Shown here in pieces: positions 1 to 7,392 of a DNA stretch of 64,000 nt. Made by a program: the position numbers and the translations under genes. Under the pieces are notes generated by a model, which was not told where the DNA came from, ran no database searches, and saw nothing but the letters and a program-made list of their open reading frames with translations. Origin of the DNA: an uncultured Alphaproteobacteria bacterium (GTDB lineage Bacteria > Pseudomonadota > Alphaproteobacteria > RF32 > CAG-239); NCBI GenBank assembly GCA_934254915.1, contig CAKQMH010000002.1, positions 1 to 64,000 on the forward strand, written 5' to 3'. The stretch's first letter is position 1. Every line of letters starts with the position of its first letter.

Positions 1-168
1 GGACTTTATTATAGCGTATGGGAAAACAAAGTGGTAGCCGTATTTTTCGGTAACCGTGTACGAAAAATTAGGACGCCAAAATCGAGTAAAAATCCTCGCC
101 AACTGTTAGTGGACAAAGGTTACAAGGGATTCACCCCACCACATAACATTTCATTCACACTGATTTAA
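1..168 (+). CDS. Possible C-terminal fragment of an unknown protein, cut by the window edge
   Basis: A frame open from the first base runs 55 codons to a TAA at 166-168. The translation has a mixed, protein-like composition with aromatic and basic residues (for example VWENKVVAVFFGNRV). I do not recognise a family. No start is visible because the frame begins outside the window. It could be a real 3' end of a gene or a chance open stretch; the sequence to the left would decide. Confidence 0.3.
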   Translation, partial: GLYYSVWENKVVAVFFGNRVRKIRTPKSSKNPRQLLVDKGYKGFTPPHNISFTLI

Positions 169-171
169 ATG

Positions 172-203
172 GTTAACACTTAAATGGAGATTTAAGTGTT
201 AAC
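172..203. repeat. Perfect 14-bp inverted repeat (hairpin or operator-like)
   Basis: GTTAACACTTAAAT is followed by the 4-base spacer GGAG and then its exact reverse complement. It begins 3 bases after the stop of the possible partial gene. There is no T-tract on either side, so it is a poor fit for an intrinsic terminator. It could be a protein binding site, an RNA 3'-end hairpin or a mobile-element remnant. Confidence 0.7.
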
Positions 204-281
204 GATAAAAAATGGGGCTTATAATTGCGGCTATGGGAAGGGAATAAGGCTGCGATTCTTTCACGTTATTCAAAATGACTA

Positions 282-489
282 ACATTGTCACCTCGACCAA
301 GCGTTTTTTATTTAAATGTCATTCTGACCAAGCGAAGCGCGTGGAAGAATCCCGGCTATATTTTTTTGCGGTGTTGCAACAAGGTTTGATGTCGGGACTT
401 ACGCCCGACAATACATTAAGGCCAAGATTTCTCCATTCCGCTGCGCTCCAGTCGAAATGACATTTAAAATATTTTTGCCCCCACTCCTA
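282..489. repeat. Dispersed intergenic repeat, copy 1 (left module)
   Basis: This stretch is nearly identical to 45061-45299. Within it, 314-465 is bounded by inverted ends: AAATGTCATT at the left and AAATGACATTT at the right. The subterminal parts (CTGACCAAGCG near the left end, CTCCAGTCGAAATGACA at the right) resemble the long palindromic intergenic repeats common in bacterial genomes. An internal hairpin ATGTCGGG...CCCGACA lies at 389-410. An open frame of 61 codons at 275-460 lies wholly inside the repeat and is not supported as a gene. Confidence 0.75.
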
Positions 490-614
490 GAAGTTCGATA
501 TTTGCGGCGAATAGAAACAAAAGTCGGCGTGTAAAAATTCTAGTGTACATTAAAGGTACATGAATTTTTACAACGCCGCCCCTTTTGTGATTAGTCGCCC
601 AAAGAGCAAACTTC
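490..614. repeat. 125-bp imperfect hairpin element, copy 1
   Basis: The two halves are imperfect inverted repeats ending in GAAGTT and AACTTC. The arms share AAAAATTC..GTAC near the centre and a CGGCG-rich part further out. The element lies 25 bases beyond the fabF stop codon, so fabF transcripts would run into it. Copy 2 is at 45300-45423 and a diverged copy 3 at 28135-28260. It might act as a 3'-UTR structure, a MITE-like element or a small RNA; the sequence alone does not say which. Confidence 0.75.
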
Positions 615-639
615 CCTACTCTAGACGAACTTCCATATC

Positions 640-1911
640 TTAAAGTTTCTTAAACACAATCGACGAATTAGTCCCGCCAAACCCGAATGAGTTGCTCATC
701 GCAGCTTTAATTTCGCGTTTTTTAGCTTTCAGCGGCACTAAATCGAAATCGGCAACTTCGTCTGCCGGATTGTCCAGATTAAGTGTCGGCGGGCAAATCT
801 GATCCCGAATGGCTAAAATTGAGAACACCGCCTCGACTGCACCGGCCGCACCCAACAAGTGTCCGATTGCAGACTTGGTTGAAGACATCGAAACATTTTT
901 GACGCCCTCATCCCCAAACAGCCGTTTAACCGCCATGGCTTCACCTACATCGCCGGCCGGAGTAGAAGTACCATGAGCGTTAATATAGCCGATATCACTC
1001 AAAGCAACACCGTTCTCTTGCGCATGATCTGCCGCCATTTTCATTGCTCGATATGCACCGTCGCCGGAAGGAGCAGTAATATGATATGCGTCACCGCTAA
1101 GGCCATAACCGACAACTTCGGCATAAATTTTTGCACCGCGTGCTTTGGCATGTTCATATTCTTCCAAAACAACGGCGCCTGAACCTTCACCCATAACAAA
1201 ACCGCTGCGGTCTTTGTCCCACGGGCGCGAAGCTTTTTCCGGACAATCATTAAAATCGGAAGTAACCGCTTTCATCCGTGCAAAACCCGACAAGCCAAGA
1301 ACGTTAACCGCCGATTCCGCACCGCCGGCCACCATTAAATCAGCATCACCGCGGGCAATCATTGCCGCCGCATCGCCAATAGCATGCGTACCGGTTGAAC
1401 AAGCAGTTACACAAGCATGATTCGGGCCTTTCAAACCGTATTTAATGGAAAGGTTGCCGGAAATCAGATTAATCAAAACTGAGGGAATAAAGAACGGCGA
1501 GATTTTTTTCATCCCGACTTCATTAAACGAAATCGAGTTATCATAAATAACCTGTAAACCGCCGATACCCGAACCCATCATCACACCGGCACGATATTTT
1601 TCTTCTTCGGTAGCCGTCTCCGGATTCCAACCGGCGTCAGCCAACGCATCACCGCCGGCCGCCATTCCGTAGAGGATAAATTTATCATTTTTCTTTTGGT
1701 CTTTCGGAGCCATAACCGTATCAGGATTAAACTCGTTTTCACCATCGCCCCAAGGCACTTGTCCGGCTATGGTGACAGGAATATCTTTCAAATCGACGCC
1801 TTCAATCTTGCGGATACCGGATTTTCCGGCCAACAGACTTTTCCAGTTATGTTCGACACCGCGTCCGAGCGGAGAAACAACACCTAATCCGGTAACTACG
1901 ACTCTTCTCAT
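640..1911 (-). CDS. fabF: Beta-ketoacyl-ACP synthase II (FabF)
   Basis: This is the condensing enzyme of type II fatty-acid elongation. It adds malonyl-ACP to an acyl-ACP in the cytoplasm. At 423 residues it has the normal family length. The thiolase-fold catalytic triad is visible: Cys171 in TACSTGTHA, His313 in NAHGTSTPAGD and His351 in SAIGHLLGAAG, with Lys346 just before. The C-terminal SFGFGGTN signature is intact. It lies 96 bases downstream of acpP on the same strand, the usual acpP-fabF pairing. Other fab genes (fabD, fabG) are 20 kb away on the other strand. The stop is followed by hairpin element copy 1. Confidence 0.97.
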   Translation of the reverse strand: MRRVVVTGLGVVSPLGRGVEHNWKSLLAGKSGIRKIEGVDLKDIPVTIAGQVPWGDGENEFNPDTVMAPKDQKKNDKFILYGMAAGGDALADAGWNPETATEEEKYRAGVMMGSGIGGLQVIYDNSISFNEVGMKKISPFFIPSVLINLISGNLSIKYGLKGPNHACVTACSTGTHAIGDAAAMIARGDADLMVAGGAESAVNVLGLSGFARMKAVTSDFNDCPEKASRPWDKDRSGFVMGEGSGAVVLEEYEHAKARGAKIYAEVVGYGLSGDAYHITAPSGDGAYRAMKMAADHAQENGVALSDIGYINAHGTSTPAGDVGEAMAVKRLFGDEGVKNVSMSSTKSAIGHLLGAAGAVEAVFSILAIRDQICPPTLNLDNPADEVADFDLVPLKAKKREIKAAMSNSFGFGGTNSSIVFKKL

Positions 1912-2007
1912 AAATTTTACCTCATAAAATTAATAAATCTTATCCCTTATATACAACGAAACTCGCTTAGTCAAGCGAGTTTCATCATATTCAATAAGCC
2001 TTTAGAC

Positions 2008-2241
2008 TTAAGCATTCTTTGAAAGATAGTCAATAGCATCTTTAACAGTAAGAATCTTCTCAGCAGCTTCGTCAGGAATTTCGCAACCGAATTCTTCTTC
2101 GAAAGCCATAACCAATTCTACTGTATCCAAGCTATCAGCACCCAGATCATCAATGAAGCTGGCATTGTCTGTTACTTTTGATTCTTCAACGCCAAGATGT
2201 TCTGCAACAATCTTCTTAACGCGATTAGCTGTATCAGTCAT
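2008..2241 (-). CDS. acpP: Acyl carrier protein
   Basis: This 77-residue acidic protein carries growing acyl chains on a 4'-phosphopantetheine arm. The attachment serine is Ser37 in the [19 protein letters not shown] motif, which is essentially canonical. Length and charge fit the housekeeping ACP. It is the first gene of the acpP-fabF pair, and a plausible promoter lies upstream at 2302-2331. Confidence 0.97.
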   Translation of the reverse strand: MTDTANRVKKIVAEHLGVEESKVTDNASFIDDLGADSLDTVELVMAFEEEFGCEIPDEAAEKILTVKDAIDYLSKNA

Positions 2242-2301
2242 ATGATAAAACCTCTAAAAAATTAAAACAAATTAATCGGACCAATCACAGCCCGTGACAT
2301 T

Positions 2302-2331
2302 TTGTTACCACAAATTTATGTTATTTGACAA
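2302..2331 (-). promoter_or_regulatory. Putative sigma-70 promoter of acpP-fabF
   Basis: Read on the minus strand, TTGTCA (2326-2331) is followed after 18 bases by TAACAA (2302-2307). This gives a start site about 50 bases before the acpP ATG. It is a consensus-based guess only. Confidence 0.4.
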
Positions 2332-2428
2332 GTATTATTTTCAAAAAAAGCACATAACCGACAATTAACGCTTGCTAAAAAGCGCAAAAAACTTATACTT
2401 TGCACAAATAAACCAGGTGGATAAAAAG

Positions 2429-3349
2429 ATGACTGACATTATCAAAGTTTCACAATTAACCAAAAAATTTAAGCTCAAAAAAACCGGCGGCGGACTGAAA
2501 AGTTTTTTTCATCCCGAATATAAAAGTCTCACGGCCGTTGATAAAATCTCGTTCTCCATTGCCAAAGGCGAGCGTGTAGCTTTTATCGGACCGAACGGCG
2601 CCGGCAAATCGACCACCATCAAAATGTTGTCTTCCATTCTCTATCCCACCTCCGGCCATGCGGAAGTAATGGGACTTATACCTTGGGAAAACCGCCAAAA
2701 ACTGGCCTATAATATCGGCACAGTTTTCGGACAGCGTTCCCAATTGTGGTATAACCTGCCGGTACAGGACAGCTTTGCCCTCTTCGGCAAAATGTATAAT
2801 CTTGACGAAATCAAGTTCAAACGCCGTCTGTCCCGCTTGGTTAAATTGTTTGAGATTCGCGACTTGTTGTCGCACCCCACGCGCAGCCTTTCGCTTGGAC
2901 AACGTATGCGCTGTGAGATCGTCGCTTCGCTGATTCACAACCCGCAGGTGCTGTTTTTGGATGAACCGACTATCGGACTTGATGTTACGGCCAAAGAAAT
3001 TATTCGCAGCCTTATCAAAAAGCAGGCTCTTGAAGAAGAAACCACTCTGCTGCTGACCTCGCATGACACCGATGATATGGAAAAAGTCTGCGACCGCGTT
3101 ATCATTATCAACAAAGGCAGGCTGATTTACAATGATTCGCTGTCCTCGCTCAAAGCTTCATACCTCAAGAAAAAATACATCGAGATTACCACCGATTCCG
3201 GCGAGAAAATCCGCACGGAAGTCAACACCGCCGAAACTCCGGCCAAAAAAGCCATTGATGATTTGGTTAAAAAATATCACGTGGTTGACATGACAATCGA
3301 AAACCCGCCGATGGAAGAAATCATCAAGGAGATTTACCGCCGTGACTAA
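2429..3349 (+). CDS. ABC-2 type exporter, ATP-binding subunit
   Basis: This is the nucleotide-binding subunit of an export ABC transporter. The Walker A (GPNGAGKST), the signature-like LSLGQRMR, the Walker B (VLFLDEPTIGLD) and the H-loop (LLTSHD) are all visible. The family resembles the COG4586 type, which occurs with two ABC-2 permeases, as here. I chose the ATG at 2429 (306 residues) because AGGTGG lies 9 bases upstream. The frame is open from 2372, but that longer start has no ribosome site. The gene overlaps the next start by 8 bases. The substrate cannot be told from the sequence. Confidence 0.88.
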   Translation: MTDIIKVSQLTKKFKLKKTGGGLKSFFHPEYKSLTAVDKISFSIAKGERVAFIGPNGAGKSTTIKMLSSILYPTSGHAEVMGLIPWENRQKLAYNIGTVFGQRSQLWYNLPVQDSFALFGKMYNLDEIKFKRRLSRLVKLFEIRDLLSHPTRSLSLGQRMRCEIVASLIHNPQVLFLDEPTIGLDVTAKEIIRSLIKKQALEEETTLLLTSHDTDDMEKVCDRVIIINKGRLIYNDSLSSLKASYLKKKYIEITTDSGEKIRTEVNTAETPAKKAIDDLVKKYHVVDMTIENPPMEEIIKEIYRRD

Positions 3350-4133
3350 CAATCTTGGAACTAAATATTGGGCGGTTTTTACTATCTCGTTCAAACAAGC
3401 CTGGGCAAATAAAGCCAACTTGTCAGGCTTGCTATTTTTCCTGTTCATCCTGTTATTTATTTACAACCGCTTATGGGTGGTTATCGGCGTTCAGGACAAT
3501 GTCAGCGGCCTCAATGCCACCTATATTTGGTATTTGCTGTTGGCGGAGATGATTATCCTCTCCAGCCCCAAAATGGAACGGATTCTGTTTGAGGATATCC
3601 GTAGCGGCAATATGGCATATTACATCAACAAACCGATTTCTTTCTTCCTGATGCGCTATATTGAAGGTTTGGGCAATATGACCGTTTCTTTTCTGATCAT
3701 GGGCGGATTCGGCACTCTTATTACCCTGCTTTTAACCGGCAATCCGCCTTTTGCCTGGATACATTTTCCGTTCATCTTCCTGATGTGCTACCTTTCGTCT
3801 GCCATTAATGTTTTGATTTATGCTGGCATCGGGCTGTGCGGTTTGTGGATGGATAGTATCCGCACCACCGGTATGGTCGTGGAACGCCTTGCCTTTATTT
3901 TGGGCGGCGCGATTTTTCCGTTAAGCATCTACCCCGAATGGTTTGTCAATATCGCTCAGTGGACGCCTTTCTACTCAGTTTATTACCTCAGCATCAAACT
4001 GGTATATGATTTTTCGTGGCCAAACCTGATTGAGGCGGTTTTGCTTAATCTGGTGTGGGTAACGCTGACCTTAAGTTTCATCATCTTTGCTTATCGCAAA
4101 TTAACTAAGAAAGTAAATATCTATGGCGGCTGA
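3342..4133 (+). CDS. ABC-2 type exporter, membrane subunit 1
   Basis: A 263-residue hydrophobic protein with about six predicted membrane spans. It starts at GTG, overlaps the end of the ATPase gene, and overlaps the start of the second permease by 11 bases. The translational coupling and the tandem pair of permeases fit the COG4587/COG3694-type exporter arrangement. Soluble extensions are small. The substrate is unknown; relatives are only loosely characterised, so drug, lipid or polysaccharide-related export are all possible. Confidence 0.82.
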   Translation: MTNNLGTKYWAVFTISFKQAWANKANLSGLLFFLFILLFIYNRLWVVIGVQDNVSGLNATYIWYLLLAEMIILSSPKMERILFEDIRSGNMAYYINKPISFFLMRYIEGLGNMTVSFLIMGGFGTLITLLLTGNPPFAWIHFPFIFLMCYLSSAINVLIYAGIGLCGLWMDSIRTTGMVVERLAFILGGAIFPLSIYPEWFVNIAQWTPFYSVYYLSIKLVYDFSWPNLIEAVLLNLVWVTLTLSFIIFAYRKLTKKVNIYGG

Positions 4134-4920
4134 TTTTATTAATAACCTGAAATTGTTTTTGTTTATTCAAAAAAGCAATCTTAAAACCGCTTTTCAAAAC
4201 AAGGCTGATGCTTTGGTTAATGTCTTGATGATGCTTATCAATAATCTGGCTTTTTTCTTTATGTGGTGGGTTATTTTTGAACACAAAGGCAACAACATCA
4301 ACGGTTGGGGAATTGGCGAAATGATGCTGCTCTATATGGCCATCAACAATTCTTTCGGCTTGTTTGCTTTGTTTGCCCGCGGCATTCAGCAGCTGCCGGA
4401 ATACATCGCCAACGGCACGCTTGATAATTATCTGACTACGCCACGCAACCCGCTGTTTATGATTGCGTCTTCCGAGTCAACCTTTGCCAATTGGGGCGAT
4501 TTGATAACCGGTCTGTTAGCCTTTTTCTGCTCCGGCTACCTGAACTGGCAAACATTCGGCACTATGCTTGTCGTCAGCTTCTTATGCTTTGTCCTTATGT
4601 TTTCTTATCGTCTGCTCATGTCATCTTTGGCTTTTTTCATTCCCGACAGCCAGCGCCTTGGTGATAATGTTTTCATGGCGTTCATAACCTTTGCCAGCCA
4701 GCCGGCATCCATTTTCACCGGTCTGTACAAACTGCTGTTTTTAACCATTATTCCTGCCGGTTTTATTTCCTACTTTCCGGTAAAATTGATTCAAAATTTC
4801 AGCTTTGGCGATTTGGGCCTGATGTGCCTAGGCACTGCCGTTTTTTACCTTTTGGCTTCGCGCTTTTTCTATTTTGGTTTAACGCGTTATGCTTCGGGTA
4901 ATCGTTTCGGGGTACGATAG
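4123..4920 (+). CDS. ABC-2 type exporter, membrane subunit 2
   Basis: This 265-residue polytopic membrane protein has about six hydrophobic stretches and is the second permease of the exporter. It contains the family-like pattern LPEYIANGTLDNYLTTPRNP, which marks ABC-2 permeases of this group. Its ATG lies inside the end of the previous gene, so the two are probably translated in a coupled way and assemble 1:1 with two ATPase subunits. No terminator is visible before the next gene, but a promoter-like sequence lies at 4932-4960. Confidence 0.82.
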   Translation: MAADFINNLKLFLFIQKSNLKTAFQNKADALVNVLMMLINNLAFFFMWWVIFEHKGNNINGWGIGEMMLLYMAINNSFGLFALFARGIQQLPEYIANGTLDNYLTTPRNPLFMIASSESTFANWGDLITGLLAFFCSGYLNWQTFGTMLVVSFLCFVLMFSYRLLMSSLAFFIPDSQRLGDNVFMAFITFASQPASIFTGLYKLLFLTIIPAGFISYFPVKLIQNFSFGDLGLMCLGTAVFYLLASRFFYFGLTRYASGNRFGVR

Positions 4921-4931
4921 TTCGAAACCTG

Positions 4932-4960
4932 TTGACAAATATCTAACTTATCCTTAGTTT
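4932..4960 (+). promoter_or_regulatory. Putative promoter for the small acidic membrane protein gene
   Basis: TTGACA (4932-4937) is followed after 17 bases by TAGTTT (4955-4960). The -35 is perfect and the -10 is weak. The ATG at 5003 is preceded by a strong GGAGG ribosome site. Confidence 0.4.
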
Positions 4961-5002
4961 AGTAAACAGATAAACTTATTATATATCTGGAGGAAACATT
5001 AA

Positions 5003-5302
5003 ATGAAAAAGCTGTTTTACATTGTTTTGGTTGTAATCATTTTGTTGGTTATCGGCAAGTTTGTTATGAATGAAACCCCGACTGCAACCATTACCGAAGA
5101 AGTTACGGTTGATGAAAACGTTGCTCCTGAAGAAGCACCGGCTGCCGTTGATGCCGAAGCTATCGGCAATATGGAAGTTTCAGCAGAAAACGCCGAAGCC
5201 AATGACGGTCAGGTTGTTGAAGAAGAAGCCGCTGTTGAAGAAGTTGAAGAAGTTAACCCTTCTGAAACCGCTGACGAAGATGAAACTGTTGTTAAAGAGT
5301 AA
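5003..5302 (+). CDS. Small acidic single-span membrane protein, unknown function
   Basis: This 99-residue protein begins MKK followed by a hydrophobic stretch of about 18 residues (roughly 5-24), a membrane anchor or uncleaved signal. The rest is almost entirely acidic and alanine-rich, dominated by Glu, Asp, Val and Ala, with no Cys or Trp. Most of it is probably disordered and periplasmic. A GGAGG site supports the start, and a strong terminator follows at 5321-5350, so the gene is a separate unit. I recognise no family. Confidence 0.7.
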   Translation: MKKLFYIVLVVIILLVIGKFVMNETPTATITEEVTVDENVAPEEAPAAVDAEAIGNMEVSAENAEANDGQVVEEEAAVEEVEEVNPSETADEDETVVKE

Positions 5303-5320
5303 TCTTTAACCCGTTTTAAT

Positions 5321-5350
5321 AAAAAAAGCTGTTTTTTAACAGCTTTTTTT
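5321..5350 (+). terminator. Intrinsic terminator
   Basis: AAAAAAAGCTGTT and AACAGCTTTTTTT form a perfect 13-bp stem with a 4-base loop, ending in a run of T. It closes the small membrane protein gene. Confidence 0.85.
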
Positions 5351-5430
5351 GTTGTCTTCTTATTTAAGAATGCTTATATACTTGTTGGAAAAATTTTTAT
5401 TACATGTAGATAAAGATGAAGGAATAAGAT

Positions 5431-6378
5431 ATGAAAGTAGGAATTATCGGAGCCGGTTCAGTCGGCAGCGCTACTGCTTTCGCGTTAATTATGCGCGGAG
5501 TAGCTCGTAAAGTTGTTTTAATTGACGCCAATGAAAAGCGCGCACAAGCAGAGGCTATGGATATTGCTCATGCCACCCCGTTTGCCTACGCCAACAAAAT
5601 CAAAGCCGGAACTTATGAAGATTTGAACGGTGCGGAAGTTGTTATTATTACCGCCGGCGCGAACCAAAAACCGGGCGAAACACGTTTGGATTTGCTCGGA
5701 CGCAATGTCAAAATTTTTGAAAGCATTATCCCGCAGGTAGTTAAAGCTGCTCCGGACTGTACCTTATTGATTACGGCTAACCCGGCCGATATTATGACTG
5801 AAGTCGCCCTCAAATTGTCAGGCTTCCCCAAAGAACGCGTTATTGGCAGCGGAACGGTTTTAGATACTTCTCGTTTCCGTACTTTGCTGGGTTATCACCT
5901 TGGCGTATCGCCCAAATCCATTCACGCTAACGTGCTTGGTGAACACGGCGACAGCGAAGTTTTGATTTGGTCAACCGGTGATGCCGGCACGGTTCAGTTA
6001 GATGAACTGGCTCGCATGGAAAATCGTCCGTTAACCGATGAAGTTAAAGCCCAAATTGATGACTGCGTCCGCAACGCCGCCTATAAAATTATCGAAGGCA
6101 AAGGCGCAACATTCTATGGTATCGCCGGTGCTTTGTGCCGTATTTGCCAAGCCATAACCACGAATGAATACGCCATTTTGACTATTTCATCCCACCATGA
6201 TGATGTCGAAGGCGTTAAAGGTGTATGCTTGTCCTTGCCGACCGTGGTTGGTAAACGTGGTGTTCACAGCGTTATTTATCCTAAACTTAATGAGGAAGAA
6301 AAAGCAGCTCTGAAAAAGAGTGCTATTACCATTAAGGAATATTCGGACAAGGCTTTGGACATTATCGCTAACGCTTAA
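5431..6378 (+). CDS. ldh: L-lactate dehydrogenase
   Basis: This NAD-dependent 2-hydroxyacid dehydrogenase of 315 residues interconverts pyruvate and lactate. The N-terminal GIIGAGSVGSA is the dinucleotide site. The mobile-loop segment is GANQKPGETR. The Gln at position 79 is the lactate-type specificity residue, where malate dehydrogenases carry Arg. Asp144 and Arg147 (LDTSR) and His171 (GEHGDSE) are the catalytic residues. It stands alone between two terminators. With pyruvate kinase in the same window it suggests fermentative NADH recycling. Confidence 0.93.
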   Translation: MKVGIIGAGSVGSATAFALIMRGVARKVVLIDANEKRAQAEAMDIAHATPFAYANKIKAGTYEDLNGAEVVIITAGANQKPGETRLDLLGRNVKIFESIIPQVVKAAPDCTLLITANPADIMTEVALKLSGFPKERVIGSGTVLDTSRFRTLLGYHLGVSPKSIHANVLGEHGDSEVLIWSTGDAGTVQLDELARMENRPLTDEVKAQIDDCVRNAAYKIIEGKGATFYGIAGALCRICQAITTNEYAILTISSHHDDVEGVKGVCLSLPTVVGKRGVHSVIYPKLNEEEKAALKKSAITIKEYSDKALDIIANA

Positions 6379-6401
6379 TCCCGACTGTATGGGTATAAAG
6401 A

Positions 6402-6431
6402 AAAGGGGCTTTCCTGATGGAAAACCCCTTT
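6402..6431. terminator. Bidirectional terminator between ldh and the barrel protein gene
   Basis: AAAGGGGCTTTCC and GGAAAACCCCTTT form a 13-base-pair stem with a single mismatch near the middle and the 4-base loop TGAT. It sits between the convergent genes ending at 6378 and 6454 and could serve both. The T-run downstream is short. Confidence 0.65.
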
Positions 6432-6453
6432 AAATTTTGCTCTGAAATATTAA

Positions 6454-7227
6454 CTAGAACAATACTTTCAGGTGAGCGCCGGCTTCATAATTGTAGTCGG
6501 TTTCATGGCTGCCTGTACCATCAAGGAAGTAGCTGCCATATACACCCAACGCCATATTTTCAGTCAGATCATAATCGACATTGGCATCTAACCACCATTC
6601 GTTGGTGTTGTGTCCATCGGTTTCAAATTCATAACGAACAGCGCCACCGAATGCCCATTCACCGGTATATTTATGAACACCGGCTTTAACCGTTTGGAGC
6701 AAGTAGCGATCTGAAGCATCAACATTGCCGGCTGCACCATACGTAACGTAAGGAGTCAAGCCATTACCCATATCATAACCGAGTTTCAATTCGGCATTCA
6801 AAATTTTCTGCCAACGACCTTCTTGCCCTTGGACATTTCTCTTACCATAGAAATCTTTCGGATTCCATGTGGTATATCCGGCAGCAACCTGGCTCAAAAC
6901 GTTGCCATCTCTCATATTGTAGTTGACACCTAAATTATATTCAAAGTTATGGTCGTTATTATATCCGTTGTTAGCATCAAAATGATTAACAATAGTACCG
7001 AGAACAGCCAATTGATCTGTAATACCATAAGCAACTTCTTCTGACAACATTGTTGCCTTATCAACACCGGCATGATGTTTCAATTTATCACGCGAGTGTG
7101 AAACGGCCGTATCGGAAGTAAATTTACCTTCTGAAGGCGTATAAAACGGATTAGTCAAATCAGCAGCCATTGCCGAACCGGCAAACATAACCGCAGCAGA
7201 AGCGAGAAGAATAGTTCTGAATTTCAT
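6454..7227 (-). CDS. Predicted outer-membrane beta-barrel protein
   Basis: This 257-residue protein starts with a clear signal peptide (MKFRTILLASAAVMFAGSAMAA, split here only for reading; cleavage near residue 22). The mature part is rich in alternating aromatic and polar strands with many Tyr, Asn, Gly and Asp, and ends in a hydrophobic-aromatic strand (LKVLF), the usual signal for barrel insertion. I set the start at 7227 because AGGAG lies 8 bases upstream; the longer frame begins with TTG. No specific family is recognised; a small porin or autotransporter-like barrel is possible. Confidence 0.7.
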   Translation of the reverse strand: MKFRTILLASAAVMFAGSAMAADLTNPFYTPSEGKFTSDTAVSHSRDKLKHHAGVDKATMLSEEVAYGITDQLAVLGTIVNHFDANNGYNNDHNFEYNLGVNYNMRDGNVLSQVAAGYTTWNPKDFYGKRNVQGQEGRWQKILNAELKLGYDMGNGLTPYVTYGAAGNVDASDRYLLQTVKAGVHKYTGEWAFGGAVRYEFETDGHNTNEWWLDANVDYDLTENMALGVYGSYFLDGTGSHETDYNYEAGAHLKVLF

Positions 7228-7280
7228 ATACAAGTCTCCTTATGTTGTTTGTAATAGGTGTAAATTTATTACCCCCAAAG

Positions 7281-7309
7281 ATTATCGCATAATTATTAAT
7301 AAATCAATA
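7281..7309 (-). promoter_or_regulatory. Putative promoter of the barrel protein gene
   Basis: On the minus strand TATTGA (7304-7309), a 17-base spacer and GATAAT (7281-7286) precede the gene by about 50 bases. The -10 matches 5 of 6 consensus positions. Confidence 0.45.
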
Positions 7310-7335
7310 ACTTATCTAAAACCTCTATATAGCGC

Positions 7336-7364
7336 TTGCATAATCATTGATTTGCCTATATATT
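7336..7364 (+). promoter_or_regulatory. Putative promoter of the mtaB-ftsY-xseA run
   Basis: TTGCAT (7336-7341) and TATATT (7359-7364) are separated by 17 bases and lie 28 bases before the mtaB ATG. This is a good sigma-70 match. Confidence 0.5.
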
Positions 7365-7392
7365 CGGCCTCAGATAAATAAGGATAATTAAG

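Noticed and set aside
275..460. Open frame of 61 codons near the left edge
   Set aside because: It lies completely within a dispersed palindromic repeat that recurs at 45 kb, where the frame is not preserved.
2456..3064. Long antisense frame of 202 codons opposite the ABC ATPase
   Set aside because: It mirrors a clearly coding gene, matches no family, and has the composition expected of a shadow frame. Similar shadows oppose pnp, ftsK and the AsmA gene.
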